A DNA stretch of 7,491 nucleotides from JAVBMO01 sp031552355 (GTDB taxonomy: Bacteria; Bacteroidota; Bacteroidia; Bacteroidales; P3), in assembly GCA_031552355.1 (NCBI GenBank), contig JAVBMO010000033.1, positions 1 through 7,491 of the forward strand, written 5' to 3'. Below are positions 1-5,440 of this stretch, piece after piece. The position numbers were made by a program, and so were the translations under genes. The notes under the pieces were generated by a model that searched no databases, was not told where the DNA came from, and worked only from the letters and a program-made list of their open reading frames with translations. Position 1 is the first letter of the stretch. The number at the start of each line of letters is the position of its first letter.

Positions 1-269
1 CGATGCTTGTTCTGATAACTGAGGTTGGATTTGGAAGGGGCTTTCTCTATCCCTAAATGATTCAGATTGCCTGTTGCCGAGCGTAAACCATTGCTGATAT
101 CCCGTACCGACTGGCTTTTGGTAAAATGGCAGAACAGCATGGATACTAAATGACTCCAACTGCTGAAACCCTTTTGATATTTATCACTTCCTTTTTCCTT
201 AACTAATTGTTTGAAAACTTCTTTGTTGAGCTTGCCTACAATTTGAGAAAACAGTGTTACCTTTGTCAT
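1..269 (-). CDS. IS4-family transposase (DUF4372-type N-terminus), cut by window edge
   Basis: Reading leftward from the ATG at 269-267, an open frame of 89 codons plus two bases runs off the left edge without a stop. The protein begins MTKVTLFSQIVGKLNKEVF. It carries the blocks KGFSSWSHLVSMLFCHF (residues about 33-49), SVRDISNGLRSATGNLNHLG (about 55-74) and SKSNLSYQNKH (79-89), which I recognise as the DUF4372 N-terminal region of IS4-type transposases common in Bacteroidota. Full-length members have roughly 380-400 residues, so only the DNA-binding-side N-terminus is here and the DDE catalytic core lies outside the window. The visible part has no frameshift or internal stop and may belong to an intact gene. 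Family assignment is from memory of conserved sequence; the DDE triad cannot be checked. Confidence 0.9.
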   Translation of the reverse strand, partial: MTKVTLFSQIVGKLNKEVFKQLVKEKGSDKYQKGFSSWSHLVSMLFCHFTKSQSVRDISNGLRSATGNLNHLGIEKAPSKSNLSYQNKH

Positions 270-330
270 GAGAGGTCGTTTTGGTTTGCAACCTCAAAGG
301 TAACGATGAGTATCTAAATACTGACCTCTC
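270..330 (-). promoter_or_regulatory. Inverted repeat flanking the transposase promoter and abutting its ATG
   Basis: The plus-strand arms GAGAGGTC (270-277) and GACCTCTC (323-330) are perfect 8-base complements with five G:C pairs, separated by 45 bases. In transposase mRNA the 3' arm occupies the eight bases directly before the ATG. The 5' arm lies upstream of the presumed start near 288. Only transcripts entering from outside the element would therefore contain both arms and could mask the start codon region, while the element's own short transcript would lack the 5' arm. A small nested hairpin (GTAT-TTAG-ATAC on the minus strand) lies just inside the 5' arm. The arms are seen; the function is inferred from IS10 and IS50. 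Confidence 0.5.
295..302 (-). promoter_or_regulatory. Candidate -7 box of the transposase promoter
   Basis: On the minus strand this reads TACCTTTG, an exact match to the Bacteroidota -7 consensus TAnnTTTG. A start about seven bases downstream would give a leader of roughly 19 bases before the ATG at 269. No TTTG is seen at the expected -33 position (about 322-326), so the promoter would be weak, which is usual for IS transposases. Confidence 0.4.
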
Positions 331-370
331 TTTTTTATTTAGGACGCTATTGGTTAGGGTCATATAACCT

Positions 371-413
371 AATAAAAATGCCTGCAAATTTTGTGTTTGC
401 AGGCATTTTTATT
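371..413 (-). terminator. Hairpin terminator after the T9SS surface-protein gene
   Basis: Perfect 18-bp arms at 371-388 and 396-413 enclose a 7-base loop. The core is TGCCTGCAAA / TTTGCAGGCA, with A-runs on one side and T-runs on the other, so it can act in both directions. It begins 57 bases past the stop codon of the surface-protein gene. It should end that transcript before it enters the insertion sequence, and could shield the gene from transcription arriving the other way. Confidence 0.85.
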
Positions 414-469
414 GTTTCAAATTTATGACAACATGCCAGATTGATGTCCATGCATTTTAATCTCGGTTG

Positions 470-2440
470 TTATTGTTTGGTAATTTTCCTTACAAACTCG
501 CCAATACGAACTATATATGTTCCATTGGGTAAATGGGATATATCAATTTCTGTTTTATCACTACCGATAGGAAAGTCCAAAATTAAACGGCCTGATATAT
601 TATATAATAGCACACTAATATCTTCTGTTTCTTTAAGTTCTTTTAGCCATTGGCCTAATTCAATAGTAAATTCCCCATTAGTAAAGGGATTTGGATATAT
701 CATTAAATTTTTAGGAACGATTACGGTAAGATTACAAATTCCTTTGCAGCTACCATCTTGACTGGTTGCTGTAATATTTGTGTTGCCTTCTTTTAGAGCT
801 ATTATTTTTCCGGAATTATCCACAGTTGCAATATTGCTATTCATACTTTCCCAATTTAAGGAAAATTCAATATCTTTAGGAAAAGCATTTCCTTCTAAAT
901 AAACTGTATCGCCTATTCTTAAATCTAATATGGATGGATTTACTTGAATTATACAATGTATCATAAATACAGCCGTAAACGTTTGGTCTGTATTTGCTGT
1001 AAATGCATAATCTGCTTGATTGCTTACAATATTTACTCCATCTGTCCAATGAAGAAATTTATATCCCATATTGGTCGTAGCATTTAAGTGTACGGTAGAT
1101 CCTTCTTCAAAAACACCGGAACCGCTTAGAGTTCCGGCATTTGTGAGTTCTGTGGTAACAGAGATAGTAATTAGTTTAGAAAAAATGGCCACAAGTGTAC
1201 GATTGTTTGTAGCAGTAAAGCTATATATAGAATTTGTACTTACTATGGCTCCAGCTTCTTGCCAACCTTTAAAAATATAATTTGTTTGTGGAATAGCTTC
1301 TAGTTGTACGATGCTTCCAATATCGTACTCATCTGAACCTTGTATGATTCCACCGGAAGAAGGTGATACGGAAGTGTTTATATAAATCTTTTTCTTTTCA
1401 AAGACAGCAACAAGATTTCGATTAATTTTGGCGTGAAAGCTATAATTTGTTTGATTGCTTACAAAAAGTCCGTTTTCTTCCCAATGTTTAAATTCATAAT
1501 CGGGATGATTAACAATTGCTTGTAAAGTAACTATGGAATTGCTATCGTGAATTCCGGAACCACTTACACTGCATATAGTTATATCGGGCGATTTTATTGT
1601 TGTCGTAATAGTAATTTGCTTTAAAAATATTGCTGTGAGTATTCGGTTTTTTATTACTGTAAAACTGTAGGAAGAATTTTGACTTACATTTTTGCCATCT
1701 TCTTTCCAATATTTGAAACTATAGCCAGTATTGGCAATAGCTTCTATAGTAGCCCAATCGTCTTTTTCATACATTTTTTCACCCAATACAATTCCTCCTG
1801 CAATGGGTTCTGCTGAAACTGAAATCAAATATCCAGTTTCTTTTATGTTTAAAAAATCTTTCCAGACATCAGCTTGTCTGTAAATACTGTCACAGCCAAA
1901 AGGCACATTTAAGGTACAAGTGGTTTTATCTACATTTAGAAACGGATCTGATACGCTGCAAAAGGGTGGCATACTGTTGTTTACTGTAATAGAAGCTAAT
2001 TTAGAACAACCTGCAAAAGCACTACGCTCAATAGCCAATACCGTACTTGGGAGGACTACATTGATAAGGTTATAACAATTTCTAAACAATTCATCTCTTA
2101 TATTAGAGACTCCATTAGGAATGGTTATGGAAGTAATGCTTGTGCAACCATAAAAAGCACAACGTCCTATATATGTAATATTATTGGGAATATTAACTGC
2201 GGTCAAATTAGTACAGTTATAAAATGTACTGTCGCTAATGCTTCTGACAAAATAAGTTCGTCCTGAGTAAATAATTGTTTCAGGAATCACAATATTGCCT
2301 ATGTATAAAGGTGTTTTTTTAGTTACCTCAACGGTATTACTACCGGTAAAGCTATAGTTAATGCCAGCTACTTCAAACCCATAACACCATACAGGTAATA
2401 AAAAAAGGAAACCAAGCCATAGCAAAAGGAGTTTTTTCAT
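470..2440 (-). CDS. Secreted surface protein with LRR, InlB B-repeats, Ig-like domain and T9SS sorting signal
   Basis: This is a 656-residue multidomain protein predicted to be exported by Sec and then delivered to the cell surface or medium by type IX secretion. The start at 2440 is chosen because it begins directly with a signal peptide (MKKLLLLWLGFLFLLPVWCYG, likely cleaved after residue 21); an in-frame ATG at 2470 would put ten polar residues before it. Residues 71-159 hold four 23-residue LRR_5 (BspA-like) repeats with the pattern F-x-x-C and I-P-N/S. Residues 204-492 hold four InlB-type B-repeats, each with F-x-x-W and ending in (T/V)A(V/I)F. Residues about 495-575 form a Big_2 Ig-like domain (NWESMNSNIATV, GKIIALKEGNTNITA). 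Residues 578-656 form a type A T9SS C-terminal domain (MIYPNPF, LYNISGR, LPNGTYIVRI). The architecture suggests an adhesin or binding protein; no catalytic motif is seen and the ligand is unknown. It appears monocistronic, with its own candidate promoter and terminator, and looks more AT-rich than the neighbouring operon. Confidence 0.9.
   Translation of the reverse strand: MKKLLLLWLGFLFLLPVWCYGFEVAGINYSFTGSNTVEVTKKTPLYIGNIVIPETIIYSGRTYFVRSISDSTFYNCTNLTAVNIPNNITYIGRCAFYGCTSITSITIPNGVSNIRDELFRNCYNLINVVLPSTVLAIERSAFAGCSKLASITVNNSMPPFCSVSDPFLNVDKTTCTLNVPFGCDSIYRQADVWKDFLNIKETGYLISVSAEPIAGGIVLGEKMYEKDDWATIEAIANTGYSFKYWKEDGKNVSQNSSYSFTVIKNRILTAIFLKQITITTTIKSPDITICSVSGSGIHDSNSIVTLQAIVNHPDYEFKHWEENGLFVSNQTNYSFHAKINRNLVAVFEKKKIYINTSVSPSSGGIIQGSDEYDIGSIVQLEAIPQTNYIFKGWQEAGAIVSTNSIYSFTATNNRTLVAIFSKLITISVTTELTNAGTLSGSGVFEEGSTVHLNATTNMGYKFLHWTDGVNIVSNQADYAFTANTDQTFTAVFMIHCIIQVNPSILDLRIGDTVYLEGNAFPKDIEFSLNWESMNSNIATVDNSGKIIALKEGNTNITATSQDGSCKGICNLTVIVPKNLMIYPNPFTNGEFTIELGQWLKELKETEDISVLLYNISGRLILDFPIGSDKTEIDISHLPNGTYIVRIGEFVRKITKQ
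965..1831 (-). repeat. Four tandem InlB-type B-repeat units within the surface protein
   Basis: Four protein repeats of about 70-75 residues occupy residues 204-492. Their anchor motifs are YSFKYW, YEFKHW, YIFKGW and YKFLHW, followed by VS, then Y-x-F and a closing (A)-V/I-F at residues 271-272, 346-347, 419-420 and 491-492. They are well diverged, but short identical DNA remains: TTGATTGCTTACAA occurs at both 1016-1029 and 1451-1464, encoding the VSNQ portion of units 4 and 2. Confidence 0.8.
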
Positions 2441-2498
2441 GTTGTTATTCAGTGATTTATAAAACAGCAAACAAAATCCTTTGAAATTATATTATAAA

Positions 2499-2506
2499 CA
2501 AATGTA
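2499..2506 (-). promoter_or_regulatory. Candidate -7 box for the T9SS surface-protein gene
   Basis: The minus strand reads TACATTTG, an exact TAnnTTTG match, placed 58 bases upstream of the chosen ATG. This gives an A/T-rich leader of about 50 bases. A clear TTTG -33 element is not visible at the usual 19-21 base spacing; the region there is only A/T-rich. Confidence 0.45.
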
Positions 2507-2531
2507 CACTTTTTTGAAGATAAAATTTTGA

Positions 2532-2541
2532 TGTAGCTACA
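2532..2541. promoter_or_regulatory. Perfect 10-base palindrome upstream of the surface-protein promoter
   Basis: TGTAGCTACA is a perfect palindrome lying just upstream of where the -33 element would sit for the box at 2499-2506. This is a reasonable operator position for a dimeric regulator. Nothing else identifies a regulator, and a 10-base palindrome can occur by chance. Confidence 0.2.
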
Positions 2542-2573
2542 CCGTCGGCATATACTTTTAATTTTTACACAAA

Positions 2574-2607
2574 AAAAGTTTATCGAAACAAATTCCAATA
2601 AACTTTT
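2574..2607 (-). other. Weak A/T hairpin in the intergenic spacer
   Basis: The arms AAAAGTTTAT (2574-2583) and ATAAACTTTT (2598-2607) pair over 10 bp around a 14-base loop. On the minus strand the stem runs into seven T residues. With only one G:C pair it is a poor terminator. It could be a back-up to the terminator at 2692-2732 or a remnant of an older one. Confidence 0.3.
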
Positions 2608-2630
2608 AAAAATAACAATAGGAATTAGAT

Positions 2631-2669
2631 ACCATTTTTACCAACCATTTTTTACATATAGACCATTTT
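2631..2669. repeat. Three direct copies of ACCATTTT in the spacer
   Basis: The 8-mer ACCATTTT occurs at 2631-2638, 2644-2651 and 2662-2669, with starts 13 and 18 bases apart. This is the only internal direct repetition seen in the 2441-2691 gene-free spacer. The spacing is irregular and the word is A/T-rich, so it may be chance or a set of low-affinity protein-binding sites. Confidence 0.25.
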
Positions 2670-2691
2670 CTATGAAGTCTCAAAAATATCA

Positions 2692-2732
2692 AAAAAATAG
2701 ACTGTCCAAAACTTTTGGACAGTCTATTTTTT
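2692..2732 (-). terminator. Strong hairpin terminator of the methylmalonyl-CoA decarboxylase operon
   Basis: Arms of 20 bases at 2692-2711 and 2713-2732 are perfectly complementary around a single central base (core TAGACTGTCCAAAA). The outermost pairs are A6/T6, so a U-tract follows the stem in either direction. The hairpin begins 14 bases past the mmdB stop codon, which marks the end of the five-gene operon. With a one-base centre the actual RNA loop must open several A:U pairs. Confidence 0.9.
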
Positions 2733-2746
2733 GATTATAGAAATTC

Positions 2747-3892
2747 TTAATACAAGAAACTCAACAAGATACCGGCTGCAACAGCAGAACCAATTACACC
2801 GGCAACATTGGGTCCCATGGCATGCATGAGTAAATAGTTAGTTTTATCATACTCCTGTCCGATTTGATGCGAAACACGTGCACTGTCGGGTACGGCAGAA
2901 ACACCTGAGTTGCCTATCAATGGGTTGATTTTGTTTTTCAGGAACAAGTTCATGAATTTAACAAAAAGCACTCCGGCGGAAGTGGCAATAATAAATGAAG
3001 CCGCACCTAAACCGAATATACCTATTGATTTGGCTGTCAAGAATGTTGTAGCTTGAGTGGAAGCTCCTACGGTTAACCCGATCAAAATGGTAATTACATC
3101 AATAAGAGGCCCCGAAGCTGTAACTGCCAAACGTTTGGTAACTCCACTTTCTTTCAAAAGGTTTCCGAAAAACAACAAACCTAAAAGCGGTAAACCTGTC
3201 GGTACAATGAAACATGTCAGCAAAATGCCAATGATTGGAAATATAATTTTTTCAGTTTTGGACACTTGACGTGGTGGCTTCATTTTAATAACACGCTCTT
3301 TCGCTGTGGTAAACAATCGCATAATCGGCGGCTGTATAACCGGCACCAAAGCCATGTATGAATAGGCCGAAACGGCAATTGCACCCATTAAATCGGGCGC
3401 CAATTTAGATGAAATAAAAATTGCCGTAGGACCATCTGCACCACCAATAATACCTATCGCACCGGCTTCCGAAGGCGAAAATCCCAATTGCAAAGCGGCC
3501 ATATAAGCGCCAAAGATACCAAATTGTGCAGCAGCTCCAATCAACATTAACTTAGGATTGGAAATCAGGGCAGAGAAATCTGTCATGGCGCCAATTCCCA
3601 AGAAAATAAGGGGCGGATACCATCCATTTTGAACGCCATCGTAGAAAATATTTAAAACACTGCCCGTTTCATAAATACCCACTTTAAGCCCCGGAAAAAA
3701 CGGAATATTTCCGACAATAATTCCAAAACCGATAGGTATTAAGAGTAAAGGTTCGTATTCTTTCGCTATTGCCAAATAAATGAAGAATATCCCTACCGCA
3801 ATCATGATAAGGTGTCCCCATGTAAAGTTGGCAAAGGCCGTGTATTGCACAAATTGCATTAACTGGGCCTGTACAAAATCTAAAAATCCCAT
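2747..3892 (-). CDS. mmdB: Na+-transporting methylmalonyl-CoA decarboxylase, beta subunit (OadB/MmdB family)
   Basis: This polytopic inner-membrane protein of 381 residues decarboxylates carboxybiotin on the carrier protein and couples this to Na+ export. It has many hydrophobic segments (for example about 27-42, 48-64, 93-110, 115-135, 168-188, 215-245, 262-315 and 360-381). The family signature IGGADGPTAIF lies at 149-159 and NPLIGNSGVSAVP at 323-335. Residues shown to matter in Klebsiella OadB (D203, Y229, N373, G377, S382, R389, from memory) all fall on D153, Y179, N323, G327, S332 and R339 at a constant offset of 50, so the pump appears intact. Its ATG follows the mmdC stop by four bases. 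An AGGAG sequence in the end of mmdC lies nine bases before the ATG, an unusual Shine-Dalgarno-like match for this phylum. The neighbouring mmdA and mce make methylmalonyl-CoA a better substrate call than oxaloacetate or glutaconyl-CoA. Confidence 0.95.
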   Translation of the reverse strand: MGFLDFVQAQLMQFVQYTAFANFTWGHLIMIAVGIFFIYLAIAKEYEPLLLIPIGFGIIVGNIPFFPGLKVGIYETGSVLNIFYDGVQNGWYPPLIFLGIGAMTDFSALISNPKLMLIGAAAQFGIFGAYMAALQLGFSPSEAGAIGIIGGADGPTAIFISSKLAPDLMGAIAVSAYSYMALVPVIQPPIMRLFTTAKERVIKMKPPRQVSKTEKIIFPIIGILLTCFIVPTGLPLLGLLFFGNLLKESGVTKRLAVTASGPLIDVITILIGLTVGASTQATTFLTAKSIGIFGLGAASFIIATSAGVLFVKFMNLFLKNKINPLIGNSGVSAVPDSARVSHQIGQEYDKTNYLLMHAMGPNVAGVIGSAVAAGILLSFLY

Positions 3893-3896
3893 ATGC

Positions 3897-4325
3897 TTAT
3901 TCTCCTATAGTTATTAATACATCACCTTCCATAACGGCATCGCCTTGGCGAATTTTTACTTCGGTTACTGTACCTTCCATATCTGATTCAATGTTGTTTT
4001 CCATTTTCATGGCTTCCAACAACACTATTTTTTGACCAACCTTTACTTTATCTCCTTGTTTCACAAATACATCCAAAACAACACCCGGAAGTGGTGAATT
4101 GATATTTCCGCTTTTTTTGGCGGTTTTAGCTTCTTGAGGAGTAATGTCAGTTGAAGGAACTGTTTCGGTGCGAACAAGTTTTGGTGTTTTGGTTTGTTTT
4201 ACTTCTTTATCAACACTCACGCTATAAGGGGTTCCATTCACTTCTAATTGGATTTCCTGACCCTCTACGGAATTGATATCAACAACATAATTTGTTCCGT
4301 TTATATTAAATTTATAGTTTTTCAT
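3897..4325 (-). CDS. mmdC: Biotin carboxyl carrier subunit of methylmalonyl-CoA decarboxylase
   Basis: This 142-residue soluble protein carries biotin between the carboxyltransferase MmdA and the membrane decarboxylase MmdB. The C-terminal biotinyl/lipoyl domain spans residues about 74-141 and contains the attachment motif EAMKMEN with biotin lysine K107. A hinge region (NSPLPGVVLDVFV, 76-88) precedes it. The N-terminal 1-40 is a small beta-rich segment (YKFNINGTNYVVDI) of the type found in GcdC/MmdC-like carriers, followed by a T/K/P-containing linker at about 41-73. The leader is A-rich with no Shine-Dalgarno. An acetyl-CoA carboxylase carrier (AccB) is less likely because no biotin carboxylase gene is present and the gene sits between decarboxylase membrane subunits. 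Confidence 0.93.
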   Translation of the reverse strand: MKNYKFNINGTNYVVDINSVEGQEIQLEVNGTPYSVSVDKEVKQTKTPKLVRTETVPSTDITPQEAKTAKKSGNINSPLPGVVLDVFVKQGDKVKVGQKIVLLEAMKMENNIESDMEGTVTEVKIRQGDAVMEGDVLITIGE

Positions 4326-4353
4326 ATAATGTAATTTCTTGTTTTACTTTTTT

Positions 4354-5409
4354 CTATCGTTTGGTTTTTGTAAAATAGGTGTTCATGCCGAAAAATTTTG
4401 CATTCCAAGGCGTCCACGTACGTGTTGTTTTTTGAAGCGTTAGAACGGTATTTTCTTCATCATGAAGTTCGCTGTTATACATATAAATGGCAGCTGCAAT
4501 GGCTGCATATTCTTCTCCACTGATTGACGAAGGGCTTTTAACCACAATTTCTGCTGCGCCTGTTGCCGGTTTTTTATGTTTTTTGGCAAACAACATTGCC
4601 TTGAAGTTTTGGAACGAAGTCAAGGCTTTTCCTGTGCTTGCAAAAATCACAGTCAACAATAACAAGCCCAAGAAAACCACACTCATAGCTACAGCAGCCA
4701 TACCAGCCCCATAAGGGTCGGCAATTCTGATTTCATCGGCTTTCCGAGGTTTTTGGTAATGCATTGAAGCGGCATCGTCAGACGAAATTTTTTCTATACC
4801 ATTTTTAGTAGAAAGCACCACAAGGTCAAAACCCAAATCATTTTGTCCGGCAATACGCAATTCTTTGGCAGAAGAGCCATAGCTAAAAGCGGTTGCGCGC
4901 CCTTTAAAATAAAGCCTTACCTTTTCGTTGCCTTCCAAATTCAATACGGAAAGATAGCAGCTATCTCTGTGTGTGGCAAGAAAAACTATATGATTTTCAT
5001 AAATAGCAATGCCCTGAGGCCTGTAAATTTTTTCAACATCATGCCTGCCTTCAAAAACATCTACAAGGATTTTTTTAGAAGCTACCAATTCATTTCCCTG
5101 ATGCTTAATAATATAGATATTATTTTCAACAGGATTGATGGCTGCATATACGCTGTTTTTTTCGTCAAAAACAAATTGTTGAGGAATTAGAGGATCGTAT
5201 GCTTCGCCGGTTTCTTGAGCAACTGCGGCTTTTTTGTTCGGACAAGTAAAATTACTGTCTGAGTTGTTTTGGCCTTTGCAGCAATCTCTTTGGCAAACAA
5301 CGGCTGACGCATGTGGAGTTACTTGTTTATTTCCCTCCTGTGCAAAAATAGCCAAAGGCATTGCCAAAACAAAGCATCCGAAAACAATTCCTTTTAATAT
5401 TTTATTCAT
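4354..5409 (-). CDS. OadG/MmdD-like subunit with large extracytoplasmic domain
   Basis: The protein has 351 residues from the ATG at 5409. An upstream in-frame ATG at 5511 would overlap the end of mmdA and bury the signal peptide (MNKILKGIVFGCFVLAMPLA..FAQ) inside the protein, so it is rejected. Layout: signal peptide 1-23; a cysteine cluster C39-x3-C43-C44-x11-C56; a beta-rich region about 70-230; one membrane helix 236-258; and a cytoplasmic tail 259-351. The tail holds EEYAAIAAAIYMY (299-311) and TWTPWNAKFFG (331-341), which resemble the C-terminus of OadG-family subunits in Bacteroidota. Known small OadG/MmdD subunits assemble the complex and link the membrane pump to the carboxyltransferase. 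Its place between mmdA and mmdC fits that role. The extracytoplasmic region has segments such as NNIYIIKHQGNELV and HIVFLATHRDSCYL that look like beta-propeller strands; I do not recognise its family. Confidence is high for the OadG role and low for the function of the outer domain. Confidence 0.8.
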   Translation of the reverse strand: MNKILKGIVFGCFVLAMPLAIFAQEGNKQVTPHASAVVCQRDCCKGQNNSDSNFTCPNKKAAVAQETGEAYDPLIPQQFVFDEKNSVYAAINPVENNIYIIKHQGNELVASKKILVDVFEGRHDVEKIYRPQGIAIYENHIVFLATHRDSCYLSVLNLEGNEKVRLYFKGRATAFSYGSSAKELRIAGQNDLGFDLVVLSTKNGIEKISSDDAASMHYQKPRKADEIRIADPYGAGMAAVAMSVVFLGLLLLTVIFASTGKALTSFQNFKAMLFAKKHKKPATGAAEIVVKSPSSISGEEYAAIAAAIYMYNSELHDEENTVLTLQKTTRTWTPWNAKFFGMNTYFTKTKR

Positions 5410-5440
5410 CGTTATACTACTTTTTTGTTCATAAAATGGA

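Larger units (their letters stand above)
1..350 (-). mobile_element. Outer (transposase-start) end of an IS4-family insertion sequence, partial
   Basis: The partial transposase and its leader mark one end of an insertion sequence whose remainder lies beyond the left edge. The outer boundary cannot be fixed because the partner terminal inverted repeat and any target-site duplication are outside the window. It must lie to the right of the presumed transposase promoter (295-302) and probably left of the terminator hairpin at 371-413, which serves the neighbouring gene. The stretch around 331-356 is a plausible place for the terminal repeat. The right limit given is an estimate. Confidence 0.6.

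Noticed and set aside
352..369. Small inverted repeat GGTTA/TAACC near the IS end, considered as the terminal repeat
   Set aside because: Five-base arms facing each other are not a terminal inverted repeat. The partner would be at the far end of the element, outside the window.
199..387. A 62-codon minus-strand open frame across the IS leader
   Set aside because: It overlaps the transposase start in another frame. The frame from 269 shows clear transposase sequence, while this one has low-complexity, unrecognisable content and crosses the terminator hairpin.
441..761. Plus-strand open frame opposite the T9SS sorting domain
   Set aside because: It is antisense to a clearly conserved protein region and has no recognisable content. 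Similar plus-strand frames opposite the other genes (for example 4843-5190, 5459-5848, 5861-6106) were rejected for the same reason.
2441..2470. Upstream ATG for the surface protein at 2470
   Set aside because: It would add ten residues before a textbook signal peptide starting MKKLLLL. The start at 2440 fits export better.
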